A DNA stretch of 64,000 bases from Hydrangea macrophylla (Eukaryota > Streptophyta > Magnoliopsida > Cornales > Hydrangeaceae): assembly GCA_033977485.1 (NCBI GenBank), contig CM066987.1, positions 53,098,533 through 53,162,532 of the forward strand, in the 5' to 3' direction. The notes under the pieces were generated by a model that worked only from the letters and a program-made list of their open reading frames with translations, ran no database searches and was not told the DNA's origin. Shown here in pieces: positions 12,930 to 23,760 of the stretch (position 1 is its first letter; the number at the start of each line of letters is the position of its first letter). The position numbers were made by a program, and so were the translations under genes.

Positions 12930-13445
12930 CTAAAGTCATTTTTACTAAAAATCGACTTTAGGGTGGCAGAACTTTTTCACTGGCATTTGTTTGGCAACAC
13001 TCTTATAGCACACAGAGAATTTCTTTTAAAATCAGTTTGACTAAAATCGACTTTATATAAAAAGCATTATTAGTAAAATCGACTTTAAAATAGTTTTTGG
13101 TAAAACCGACTTTAGGGTGACAAAAAGCTGCATGATTGAACAACACTCTATCTGTCTGATAAGATGTCATTTCCTCTATAAGTCGGTTTTACTAACAATA
13201 ATTTTTAAGTCGGTATTAGTAACACTGATTTTCTTTTAAAGTCATTTATGGTAATGACGACTCTATATAGTCGTGTTTACTAAAATCGACTTTTATAAAG
13301 TCGTCATTTGTAAAAATGACTTATATTTCCTTTTTCCTTTTTTCCAGAAAAACAATTTTCGTGGAAAAAAAAACTATTTGCGTAACTCGGTGTTACTAAA
13401 ACCAATTTTAAATAAAAAGTCATTTTGCGTAACAGAGTAAAAACG
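12930..13445. repeat. Cluster of degenerate CGACTTTA direct and inverted repeats
   Basis: About 500 bp in which short units of the type ACTAAAATCGACTTTA, ACCGACTTTAGGGTGRC and their inverted forms (AAGTCGGTTTTACTAA, TAAAGTCGTCATT) recur more than ten times with irregular spacing. The cluster lies just upstream of the MULE transposase start on that gene's strand, where terminal or subterminal transposase-binding repeats of a Mutator-like element would be expected. I could not define an element end or a 9 bp duplication. Confidence 0.6.
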
Positions 13446-14060
13446 ATTTACTCTGTTTCTATCTTTAAGTTTCAAAACACCCTGGTTTAATAATTAGGTT
13501 TTAATTATCCTATTTTTGTGGAAACTACTCCACGGGTAATTACTAGTACTTTAATACTCTGTAATTAAAATGATATTTTACTTAAAGTCTTACATATTCG
13601 ACTATAGCACCTTGGATCGTCAATTTATAATTTTGTTTCAATTAAAGATAATCTGTTAATTGTGTCAAAAAAATTTGACGGAATATGCCATGTGACTCAA
13701 AAGAATTTAAGTTTAAAAACACTTTACTACTTGTAATTTATTTAAAATTAGCCCATCCATGTGGCCCATTCTGTTATACGGAGCACTTTTTAAAGCCATT
13801 AGCAATTGTCTTGCATTGAAACAAGTTTTTAAATTGAGGGTCTAAAGTGTTATAATCGAAATATAAAGGGCGCAAAAATGAAACGTCGCAGTAAGTACAT
13901 AGACTATTTTTCAAAGAGCAATGCCATGTTTTCCTAGTTTGGGATTTAAATTTGGGAAGCATGGCATTTCTCGCAATCGTAAGAACCAAGGCTATTTTCC
14001 TAAGGCCACATTTGGATGGCGATAATCAGAAGTGGGAATGGTTATTCCATTCCCATTTAG
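13446..14060. other. AT-rich intergenic DNA, no gene seen
   Basis: No convincing coding region. A short minus-strand ORF at 13774-13989 lacks any recognisable motif and is probably chance. Its last 12 bases (14049-14060) are the left direct repeat of the next element. Confidence 0.5.
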
Positions 14061-14571
14061 GGATGGCAACGGGGCGGGTATGGGACGGGGCCCCCATACC
14101 CCGCCCCCGCCCCGGTTAACTAAACACTCCCCCGCCCCGCCCCGCCCCGCCCCGCCCCGCGTAGTCTCTCTTCCCGACCCCGCCCCCGCCCCCGCATCGC
14201 AGTCGGGCTACCCCGCCCCGGTTAAGAGTTAAAATTTTTTATACAAAAATAAATAAATCAAATGGCCCTCTTTTAAATGCATTTCCTTTTCAAATTAGAT
14301 GTAAAAGGATTCTAAATATTAAATTTCTCGAGTATTTATAAGGAGTATTTATACTCCAATGATAAACGAGGGCATTAGTGTAATTTCTAGGCATAATCGG
14401 AGCGGGTTCGGGTTTTTTGACCCTACCCCGACCCCGACCTCGACCCGAACCCGATTCGGGTTATAAAGAACTCCCCCATACCCGCCCCTAACCCTATTAA
14501 GCCCCCCCCCCCCATACCCTACCTATTAGGGGCGGGGCAGGGAACTCGGGAAACCCACGTCATTGCCATCC
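14061..14571. mobile_element. GC-rich non-autonomous repeat with short terminal inverted repeats
   Basis: 511 bp segment starting GGATGGCAACG and ending with the inverse form CATTGCCATCC. It is filled with GGGGCGGG/CCCCGCCCC strings at the left, an AT-rich centre, and GACCCCGACC / CCCATACCC strings at the right. The 12 bp sequence ATTCCCATTTAG lies directly to the left (14049-14060) and two bases beyond the right end (14574-14585), as for a target duplication. Proline-rich ORFs here are by-products of the base composition. I cannot assign it to a class; a 12 bp duplication is long for most DNA transposons. Confidence 0.65.
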
Positions 14572-14705
14572 TTATTCCCATTTAGAGCATTACTATGTTT
14601 GGGGCGCTACTTTGGAAGGATTTACAATTGGGGATTCAATACCATTGAGATATGGAATCCCTCTGATGATGGGCATCTTATTCCCACCATTTATGGTAGT
14701 ATTTT

Positions 14706-14829
14706 TTATTTATTGATTTTTTTATTTTTTTTTATGGGGGAGGGGGATGTGGTTCGAACTCTGAACCTATGCATTGGATGAGATTTATATATGTCAAGTT
14801 CTTTACCACTTGAGCTATACTAACCTATG
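14706..14829 (-). mobile_element. Short tRNA-derived SINE
   Basis: On the minus strand the element begins with a tRNA-like head: A box TAGCTCAAGTGG and B box AGTTCGAACC about 45 bases later. It then runs through CACATCCCCCTCCCCC into an A-rich tail (ATAAAAAAAAATAAAAAAATC). It is bounded by an 18 bp direct repeat, catttatggtagtatttt, at 14688-14705 and 14830-14847. RNA polymerase III boxes, an A-rich 3' end and a long target duplication are the signature of LINE-mobilised SINEs. It has no body beyond the tRNA part, so a tRNA retropseudogene is the alternative. Confidence 0.8.
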
Positions 14830-14861
14830 CATTTATGGTAGTATTTTGATTACTAGTAAGA

Positions 14862-15660
14862 TTGCTATTTTGAAAATGAAAGAATGCTATATTAGGTATG
14901 ATAATATTATCATAATAAGTACTACTAGATATTAGTACATATCTGCATTAAATGCATTTGCCTTCAAATATTATGATGAAAAAAAAATAGATTACTGGCC
15001 CAATTGTTGGCAATAGCCAAATAAAAATAATAAATTACTATGTTATTCAAAAACTTGGGTAACCCGTTTGTGAAAGGGTGATGCTAATGCCAAAGCAGAA
15101 AGTGTCATTAAAAGTTTTAACGATACTTAGATAACTGTCGCTAAAACTTTTAGCGACACTTTCTGCTTTGGTATTAGCACTTTGTGCTTTGGCATTAGCA
15201 CTAGTCTTGTGAAAAAGGGTATTCTTTTTAAGTCTAATAAGATTGCTATCTTGAAAAATGAGAGAATGCTATATTAGGTATGATAATAATACAATAATAA
15301 GTACAATATATTAGTACATATTTGCAGTAAATGCATTTGCCTTAAAATATTGTGATGAAAAAAAATTTAGATTACTCGTTACTGACCCAATTGTTGGCAA
15401 TAGGCAAATAAAAACGATAAATTACTACTCAAAACCTAGGTATATCATTTGTGAAAAAAGGGTAATACTTGGGTATGATAATAATACAATAATAAGTACA
15501 ATATATTAGTACATATTTGCAGTAAATGCATTTGCCTTAAAATATTGTGATGAAAAAAAATTTAGATTACTGATTACTGACCCAATTGTTGGCAATAGGC
15601 AAATAAAAACGATAAATTACTACTCAAAACCTAGGTAAATCATTTGTGAAAAAAGGGTAA
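14862..15660. repeat. Three tandem copies of a roughly 200 bp AT-rich unit
   Basis: The unit beginning AATGCTATATTAGGTATGATAAT and including TTAGTACATAT, AATGCATTTGCCTT and CCAATTGTTGGCAATAG occurs at about 14880-15080 (most diverged), 15255-15465 and 15470-15660. The last two are almost identical. No coding potential seen. Confidence 0.8.
15083..15200. repeat. Inverted repeat (MITE-like hairpin)
   Basis: GCTAATGCCAAAGCAGAAAG at the left pairs with CTTTCTGCTTTGGTATTAGC at the right; a further partial copy (GTGCTTTGGCATTAGCAC) follows. It sits between the first and second copies of the tandem repeat and may be a small foldback element. Confidence 0.65.
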
Positions 15661-15668
15661 TACTTGGG

Positions 15669-15815
15669 ACACACCTAAAGACATAATTTTTGGGATACAA
15701 CTCAAGAGATGTGTCTATCTCTCTATTGTGTCACTGTGGAGTCCAATGACATCACTGGAGAGATATAGACACATCTTTTAGATTATGTCCCAAAAATTGT
15801 GTCTTTAGGTGTGTC
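15669..15815. mobile_element. 147 bp palindromic MITE
   Basis: Terminal inverted repeats of about 30 bp: GACACACCTAAAGACATAAT at the left and its inverse ending CTTTAGGTGTGTC at the right. The second, inner inverted pair is ATGTGTCTATCTCTC / GAGATATAGACACAT around a GTGGAGTCCA core. No coding capacity. It shares the inner motif with the elements at 16276 and 17680. The next 460 bp (15816-16275) show no gene or obvious repeat. Confidence 0.75.
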
Positions 15816-16275
15816 ATAATCTTTACTCTTCTTTTAAGTCCATTTGCGATAGATTCCATTGCATAGATTCCAAGACTGACTTTTTTGTTTGAGATAAGTA
15901 GTAGACAACTTTGTCTCATTTGTTAGGGCCTATTTCTGCACAACAAATTTGAAAATGCAAATAATTTTAGTATAAAAATTCATCATCTTGAATGAGGTTA
16001 TTTAGAAAAATTGTAGCTACGTTAAATAAATAAATGACAACATTGTAAGGGAACGTAGGAGACATTCTCTATTTTCTCAATGAACAAATTCAAGAAGTTG
16101 GATTTCTATGTTAAAATCTTTTACAATTCATGAATGATCTCATTTAAAATTGTGAACGCGCAGCAGACCCTTAATGATTGTCCGAGACTGAAATCAGATT
16201 TAACAATGGACGACCTTAATGATGCAATTGTTAATAGAGAACCCAAAATGAAATTTTCGATTGAGTTAAGTTAAT

Positions 16276-17255
16276 GGGCACAAACAAATCTCACAAACAC
16301 AATTCACAAACACCACAATGTGTCTATTTCTCTCCTAGTGCGGTTACTAATACTGTGGGTCCACTAATACTGTGGGGTCTACAGAGGAGAGAGATAGACA
16401 CATTGAGCCTGTTTGGCTGAGCCATTCAACTGCGTTGTGATAGCTTTTGACCCAAATGTGTAGTTTGGAGGTGTTTGGCAAACTTTTGCCAAAGTGATTC
16501 ACGCATATCAATACCTCCTATCAACGTTTTATCCACGATCTCTCAAAGCTGGACCAACCCAACTTAAGGTTTGAATGCAGTCAACGCTTGGTAACTACAA
16601 TTGCAAAAAGATCATTGTACCCCTTGTCATTTCAGATAATGCCCCAAGTGTCCTCACTAGAAGGCGAGCACACGTTCTAAAACTTCCTCTGGTTTATAAA
16701 GTGACTGATGCTCGTCCAATAAACTTGTGCCACTTGTCAGGTTAACTGACATCATTAATTAAAAAAAGCATTTACATCAATTTACAATCAACTTTTTCCA
16801 TTCCGTTTCATTAAAAAATACATAAATAAGTAAAAAGGAATTAACCGAATTCCATAATATGTTTAAGCAATTAATTATTGAATATTTTATATATATATAT
16901 ATATATAATATCAATACTTTTTTTATTATGCAAAATTAATAATATATAATAATTGAACAAAACTAATAGTTCATGCAATAGTGATAAATAATAAAAAGGG
17001 CATATTAGTCTTCTGGACACTCCAAATCAGTTATTCATTTAGTTAACAAAACACTTATATAATCGATTTTGTGATCATAACCACTTTCACAATAGATTGC
17101 CCAAACACCCAACTATTATAATATATTCTAATAACCATAATCTATTTTGACAAAAGCTATCGCAATTGCAAAGCCAAAGCTGTCCCAAACAGGCAAGGAA
17201 TGTGTTTGTAAGATTGTGGTGTTTGTGAATTGTGTTTGTAAGATTTGTTTATGCC
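16276..17255. mobile_element. MITE of the same family, interrupted by another element
   Basis: The left arm (GGGCACAAACAAATCTCACA, then AACACCACAATGTGTCTATT) matches the inverse of the right arm ending AAGATTTGTTTATGCCC at 17255. The core again has TGTGTCTATTTCTCTCCT / AGGAGAGAGATAGACACATT around GTGGGTCC. Without the 788 bp inner element (16407-17194) it would be about 190 bp. Confidence 0.7.
16407..17194. mobile_element. Inner inverted-repeat element, 788 bp
   Basis: Begins GCCTGTTTGG and ends CCAAACAGGC, with further inverted similarity (GCGTTGTGATAGCTTTTG against CAAAAGCTATCGCAATTGC). AT-rich inside, including an AT dinucleotide tract near 16890-16910; no ORF. It looks like a hAT- or Harbinger-type non-autonomous element; I could not confirm a target duplication. 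Confidence 0.6.
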
Positions 17256-17264
17256 CAAAGACTT

Positions 17265-17511
17265 GGGCCACGTTTGGTTGACAGGTAGGGAGTTCGACAA
17301 ATATTCCCTTTTAATAGATAATCTTGGGACTAATAAAACCACCTCCCCCTATGGTATAACGTAGTCCCCCATATAGAGAACTATTCTTGTAAAATGGACA
17401 AATAGTCCCGAGTGGAATAGCCGCACCAAACGACAGACTATTCAATTAAATGGACTATTAGTCAAATCCCCCTCTATCCCTTCCTTAATCCTGCGAAACA
17501 AACGTGACCTT
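17265..17511. mobile_element. MITE-like inverted-repeat element, 247 bp
   Basis: Left end GGGCCACGTTTGGTTG, right end inverse form AACAAACGTGACCTT. Typical size and ends of a plant MITE; the duplication is unclear. No coding capacity. Confidence 0.6.
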
Positions 17512-17679
17512 ACACTTTTGGATTAGAGGGGACTAAAATCTATTTGAGGCTTTTAACTTTGCAGTCATGGGCAACGTTTATCATAGGCAGAACAAGCATG
17601 ATATCCCTCCTGTAACTACAGAAAAAATGTTGAAACCCTAACTAACATAATTGCATGCTGAACATAATCAACAATGCTA

Positions 17680-17828
17680 GGGTCACACTCATCTACACCC
17701 AAAAAGGATCCACACCCTGTGGTGGACTAATGAGAAGAGATTGATAGTGGATCCCGCAATCTCTATCTCTCTTCTCATTGGTCCACCTCAGAGTATTGAT
17801 CCTTTTTGGGTGTGGATGAGTGTGGCCC
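17680..17828. mobile_element. 149 bp palindromic MITE
   Basis: Terminal inverted repeats of about 30 bp: GGGTCACACTCATCTACACC at the left and the inverse ending GGTGTGGATGAGTGTGGCCC at the right. The interior carries GAGAAGAGATTGATAGTGGATCC / CTCTATCTCTCTTCTC. It is structurally like 15669-15815. Confidence 0.8.
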
Positions 17829-17943
17829 AAACATTACTCGAACATAATTACCTTCATTTTAATCATATCCAATGAAATGGGAGAATTTATTTCACAATAC
17901 CGTATATCACAGTTCGTATAAACGTATTGCAAAAGTATAGAAA

Positions 17944-18101
17944 TCACAATAAACAAGACTTGAAACCCTTTTCTAATTCCTTGGCGTCCAAGTTCTTTCC
18001 TATGAACACGATCTTGTTAACTCTTGGTTCGTCTGGGTTCCACAACCGATCAGGTGAGCCTTGGAAGATGTCATGAACTCCCTGTTACACAGACAAACAC
18101 A

Positions 18102-18156
<55 letters not shown>

Positions 18157-19456
18157 GTACACAATCATGATAGAGTGAGAAAGCATAAGCAAGTAAAGTT
18201 GGTTTTTGGAAAAATAAAAATTTGTGTCTAAATGGATCTTTAAAGTAAGTTGGAAACGAAGAGGATAACTTAAATACAACTGATGCCAATGCCATTCCAA
18301 ACACAACCTAATTTACTTCTGTAAGCACCAAACTTCACAAAATATACAAGCAGAACTGATTGTCCCTACCGGTAAGAAAATCCGATATTAGTTCTTTTTA
18401 ACAAATACTAACCTAGGATATCATGCAGTTGAAGGCCCCAAAAAAAAAAGGAAATATATTAGCAACAAATAACCCCCTCAAATCATGAGTGATGTTCAAG
18501 CAGAAAAAAGGAGAAATCGATGGGCTCAAAAGTCAAAAGGCTCTTCAGAGAGATATTAAATGAATGACTAACAGAAATATAGATGCTATAAAAATTTTAA
18601 GTTGAATTTAAAAATATATATATATATATATATATTGCCACAATATGGGCAAAAATAGGGTTTTTGAAGGGAAGAATGTAGATTATTGAGGAAATATATT
18701 ATCTGAAAAAACCAGCACTTTGGAGAGGGTCCAATCACTCAAAATATTCAAGATGGATAATCAATTGGGTTTTGCAGTGAAGAGTATAAATAATTGAGAT
18801 AATATCCCACCAAAAATTCTAGCCTTTTAAAGAGCGTCCAATTACCTGAAACACGAACCTCTCATTCATACCCTCAACAGATAGGAGACCTTTCATCCGA
18901 TATATATCATCACTCCGGTCCAACAACAGAGTACCCAACCAAATGTTAGCCTGAAGGTTACAACAGAACAGCTGGTAAGTTTATTATTCTCACATTTTCT
19001 TATTTCCATTAAGAACCCGTTTGGGTCAGCATTTAAATAACCACTTATTGGAATAAGAGATTTTTAAAAAATCTACAACTTAGATGTTTTTAAAAAGCTG
19101 CTTTAGCTTTAAAAAGGAATTGTATTTTTTTGAATGCTGTGAAAAAACTGTGCTGCTTTAGCTTTTAAAAGTCACTCATATAACGCGCTCTAAATAAATT
19201 ATCCAAAATGAAGAACCAAATTCCACAGATTCTTTGAAGCAATTGTGATGAAAATTGCGGAATAAGGCTACAAAGAAACTAACCTTCTCAAGATCTAAGC
19301 TCCCTTCACAAACTATGCTGACAGAAGAAACACCAGGATCGTGAGTGTGATCGTGGGAATGGTGACCATGATCATGTTCTGCACCAATACAAATAATGTT
19401 GTATTGCAAGGTAAGAATAAACTATATCCAAGTCAGTAACACAGCATGACTGAAAC

Positions 19457-19494
<38 letters not shown>

Positions 19495-22400
19495 GGCAAA
19501 AGGACAAATTTTGCTCTACCACAGTTGTTGAAAAAGATCAAGATCAGATGTATATAAAAAGGATCAAATGGTAATTACCATGTTTGTGGTCGTGTTCATG
19601 TTCATGATCATGATGGTGGTCATGATCGTGATCGTGATTTTGATCATGATGGTGTTCATGATCATGGTCGTCATCTTCCTTTGAACCTTCGGCATTGACA
19701 GCACTCTCGATCCTGGCAAGGATCCGACAAAAGTAAGCTTCCAGCCCCACAATCATACATAAGCTCATCAAGCCAGCAAAGAGCCAAAAACTCATCACAC
19801 AAACTATAAACCATTCCGCATCTCAACATCATTGAATACTAAATTAGCAAAGCCCATTAGGAAATAATTCGATGATAGAAATAGCATTTTGAACATAATT
19901 TAACAACACCATGCATGTGAGAATTTCTTGACTGCCCATTTATGCAATTCTCACATGGACAGAACAGAAGCCCGCCGATAAATTTTTGGAGAGTATTGTG
20001 TAGAACTCTTAAGGAAAAACCAAACAATAATAGTAGTAAAACTTTTGACAGGCTACCACGTTTTGTCTCAAAGGAAAGGTCTTCTTACGGATGAGAGTAA
20101 GGTAGTCACTAGTCAGCGACTCAGCATGAAGAAATTGGATAAGAGAGAGAAATACAACCTCTCCAAATCAAAGCCTCCAATTCCGAGAACATAATCCAAG
20201 TCAACTTTTCCGTACTCTGTCCGCTTGAGATTAGCCAACCGATTAATGTTCTGTGTTCAGTCACAATTACACATCGAAAGTTTAAGACAAAAGAAAAAAA
20301 AAACTTAAATGTGAAGGACAACAACAACAACAGCAACAACAATAAAAATTGTAAAACAAGAAATTTTCCAGATTCACACCTTTATCCGCTGAATTAATGT
20401 AGCAATTTCTGGCTCACCAACAAGATCAGTCTAGCAGCAATAAACAATAAACAAATCAATCATGCTTTAGAGCAAAAATATCACATTAAAAATTAATTAT
20501 TATCCTGCAACCTACTAAGATTTTTCATCAATCATGGTCAAAATTATGGGACCCTACGAAATTCTAGAAACGCCAGCATAAAAGGGAGCTCTCACTATTC
20601 AGTTGACCAGGGTCGGATTTATTTCCACAACATTATGTCAGTTGAACAGCATAGAATAGAACGGTAACATACTGTTTTTAAGACTAAAACCACGTTCTAT
20701 TCGATTAGCCAAGAAGCTGCACTAGATGACACACAAGCTATGAGCTGGAAAGGGGCCCCGAATTAAAAATTATAACCCAAGAGAACTGTAATAGGCTTCA
20801 GTCATATGCGTGGCAAACTGACAACACTATGTGGGTTTTGGGTTGGAAAAGCAGTCCCACTTAAAACCAAGAATAGCACATAGAGAGCTTCAGTCTTCTA
20901 AAATACTAAATATCAATTCCTTTCACAAAGTCAAAGTAATTCCAGGTTATAGAAAAATTTAATGACATACCTTGTTTACTATAATACGGTCAGCATAAGC
21001 AATTTGTTCTACTGCCTCATTGACTATGCCCTTTGGCTTAACCTCATCCAGATGAATATTAGCATGTTTAGCATCAACTAAAGTGACAACACCATCAAGC
21101 TTTACATCATTAAAAATCTGATCCTCTGCATAAAATGTCTGAATGATTGGTGCAGGATTTGCTAATCCTAGAAAATTACAAACGGAAGTTAGTAGGAAAG
21201 AGTACAGTCATCTAGCCAGTCACATGTTTCACATTCAAAACAAGAGAACAACTAACAGGACAAACACGTGTTCAAACTTAAACCACTTAAAGCTCCGTTT
21301 GGATCATGGATTTATTGAGGGGAAAGGAAGGAAACACCAAAGCTCCACTTAGTTCATGGATTTAGCGAGGGCAAAGAAAAGAAAATTGGGTCAAACGTAA
21401 ATTACAAATTTTGAATTTTTTTGGGTCACTTCTCTTCCTCTTTTCTTAAGTTACTATTATATTTTGAATATTTCAAATGTCATTTAAACATGGAGGTAAA
21501 TCCTTGGGAAAACACAAAGGAAATAGTTTTCCTTCCCCTTTTCGTTTGCTTCTCTAAATCCAAGAACCAAACTTAGTCCAAGGAAAATACTATACATTTT
21601 TTGGTTAAGGAAATAGGAAGGAAAGAACATATGGAAAGAAATAAACTACAAGTTTTGAATTTTGCAAGTCACTTCCCCACCTTTTTCTAAGTCACAATCA
21701 TATTTTGAAAATTCTTAATTTTTACAGTTTTTTTAGGCATGGAGGAAACTACAGGGGAAATACAATAGGAACTAGTTTTCCTTCTTGTTTTCTTTTCCTT
21801 TTCCTCTCTAAATCCAATAACGAAACAGATCCTTAAGAATAAACAACATGGATTCCGTAAATTTACAAGTCCAACTGACTGAACTTTCGTACCTGTGGTC
21901 TCGATTACAATATGATCAAATTTCCCTTTCTTCTTATTGACCAGTTCTGAGATCATCCTAACAAGATCACCCCTCACGGTGCAACAGAGACAGCCATTAT
22001 TGAGCATAACGATGTCCTCAGCCCCAGCAGTTTTCGCAGCAACTAAAGACCCATCAATGTCAATTTCACCGTACTGCAAATGCAACAAGAAGTTATTATG
22101 ATCATCACAACTCACCTCAATTTTACCTTGCATCAACACCCAGTTGGAATGATCTATTAATTATGACATAAAATCGGAAAAATACAAAATTTTCTTGTAA
22201 ATGTCAACGAACTTGACCAATGTTCACAATTAACACGTAAAGAGTTCATCACGTACCTCATTCTCGATGACTGCAATGCGCTTCCCATGCTCAGCAGTCA
22301 AAATATGGTTCAACAAAGTTGTCTGCTTAAACCATGAAACATACGTCCAAAAATCAAACAAATGCTCCATTGTTTCAGATGATAAAAATTCATGAAAAGA

Positions 22401-23550
22401 ATATACTCAAGCTGTAGAAAGATAGTACTATTAGGAACTAGGAAGCTACATTATTTAGGTATTTGCATCACGCCATATAAAAATGCAAACTTTCCACCCA
22501 TTTCCTGAAAACGGCAGTAAAAACTGATATTGAACTTCATAAATGAAAACAAAAGGAGAAATATCATAGTCATACATATACCCGGAATAAGTGAAAATTT
22601 TGCGGTTGCTGCCACGAGATAGAAATATAGTTTTTTTGAATAGACTAGTTCCTTTTGTAAAACACGATCTGCAAGGCACTAAATTTGCAGCCCATTTCCC
22701 AAAACATGGCTCCCCGATTATACATGTCCTTTTTGAGAGAGAAAAAAGAATATCCATCATTCAGAGAGGGGAGGGGGGAAGCATCTATATTCTTAAACAT
22801 AAGAACAGTAATGTTGAATTTGCAAATGTAGTCATCTTTCATGTCATTCAACCACACTTTATATTTTCTCTCTATCCAAACATTCTAACAATCACAAAAT
22901 TAACAACACACAAACTGCCATAGGCCCACAAGTATCTGCTGCCACAACAAACCTCAAATGGCACACGCACACACAAACTAACCAGAGATAAATCATTTTC
23001 ATATCTCAACACTAATAGAACCGCCACACAAACAAACACTGTTGTTCATCACTGTCCATGAAATTAAAAGCATTTCTCTTGTATAAAATTCCAAAACAAA
23101 ACTATATTATATAACATTAATAAGCCCAATAAAATTATCAGAATTTTAGCTCTATTTAATCAGAATTGTGGAGTGAAGTGAAGTGAAGTGAAGTGAACAA
23201 TTTCTTACCTTTCCAGACCCCAGAAAGCCAGTAATTATGGTGGCGGGCACACGATCATCGGGAGGAATCTTCGTCAAAACATCGGAACTCTCGCTCTCGC
23301 TCTGCGGCGTCGTCGTCGTCGCGGCGGCCGCAGTGAACCTGCGAGAGAATCTATTCGACCTCCATGAATCGACGGCGACAGCAATCCTCGGATTGATCGA
23401 AGGGGCGGTTCGGAAACTCCGAGACTGTTGAGGAGCTCTGGCTCTCCATAGAAGTGGAAGGACTGTGGTTCGAACTCCAGAGAGTGGAATTGTGTGTCGT
23501 TTGGCTAGTCCGATGAAGGTTGTGGTCAAGTCCATTGAAATTGACGCCAT
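17944..23550 (-). CDS. CobW/COG0523-family GTPase (metallochaperone-like), organelle-targeted, ten exons
   Basis: Ten exons on the minus strand, all with GT-AG junctions and matching phases: 23550-23209, 22322-22257, 22073-21893, 21167-20971, 20430-20380, 20250-20159, 19712-19579, 19378-19284, 18950-18846, 18081-17944. They total 1401 nt, 466 residues and a TGA stop. The start is the ATG in GCCATGGCG, a strong context. Residues 1 to about 95 are rich in Ser, Thr, Arg and Ala with few acids, like a plastid transit peptide. Then follow the P-loop GFLGSGKTT (108-116), the family's CXCC metal-binding motif GCLCC (163-167), IETTG (193-197), the NKTD guanine-specificity motif (261-264), a His/Asp-rich stretch (about 323-370) and the CobW C-terminal domain. 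Family members are GTPases that insert or deliver metals, often zinc; plant members occur in plastids. The exact client is unknown. Confidence 0.93.
18103..18152. repeat. (GA)n microsatellite in intron 9 of the CobW gene
   Basis: About 25 GA units. On the coding strand this is (CT)n and ends about 20 bases before the exon 10 acceptor, so it forms part of the polypyrimidine tract. Confidence 0.95.
19457..19489. repeat. (CA)n microsatellite in intron 7 of the CobW gene
   Basis: About 16 CA units followed by TATACAGG. An (AT)n run also occurs in intron 9 near 18616-18634. Confidence 0.9.
21286..21837. mobile_element. MITE-like element inside intron 3 of the CobW gene
   Basis: Left end CTTAAAGCTCCGTTTGGATC, right end inverse form GAAACAGATCCTTAAG. 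The inside contains a diverged head-to-tail repeat of a TTTTGAATTTT...AAGTCAC...ATTTTGAA unit. No coding capacity. A hAT-type non-autonomous element is possible; I could not confirm the duplication. Confidence 0.6.
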
Positions 23551-23760
23551 GGCTAAACCTTTAAATTGCGGCTATGGTGGAGATAGATTTTTGTTATTGG
23601 GGTTTAGGGGTTTTGGGGATAACAGATTTTTAGAGAGTGAGAGAGTGAGTGAGGGCCGAGGGGAGGATGGAGAGAGAGAGAGAGAGATACGGACTTATCC
23701 GGTATTTAACAGAAGTGTGAACGTCGCCAGGACGGACAAAGCAAAAATATCACACTGGAT
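23551..23760 (-). promoter_or_regulatory. 5' untranslated/promoter region of the CobW gene
   Basis: The first 150 bases upstream of the start hold a CT-rich run ((GA)n on the plus strand, about 23671-23688), common in plant 5' leaders. I cannot place the transcription start or a TATA box with confidence. Confidence 0.4.

Noticed and set aside
18071..18306. Minus-strand ORFs with long Ser-Leu runs
   Set aside because: They read the (CT)n microsatellite of intron 9.
22455..22923. ORFs of about 100 codons on both strands in intron 1 of the CobW gene
   Set aside because: No motif, AT-rich, within a well-supported intron.
17944..23550. Bacterial contamination or organelle-to-nucleus transfer as source of the CobW gene
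   Set aside because: Ten exons with GT-AG introns and an N-terminal targeting region show an established plant nuclear gene.
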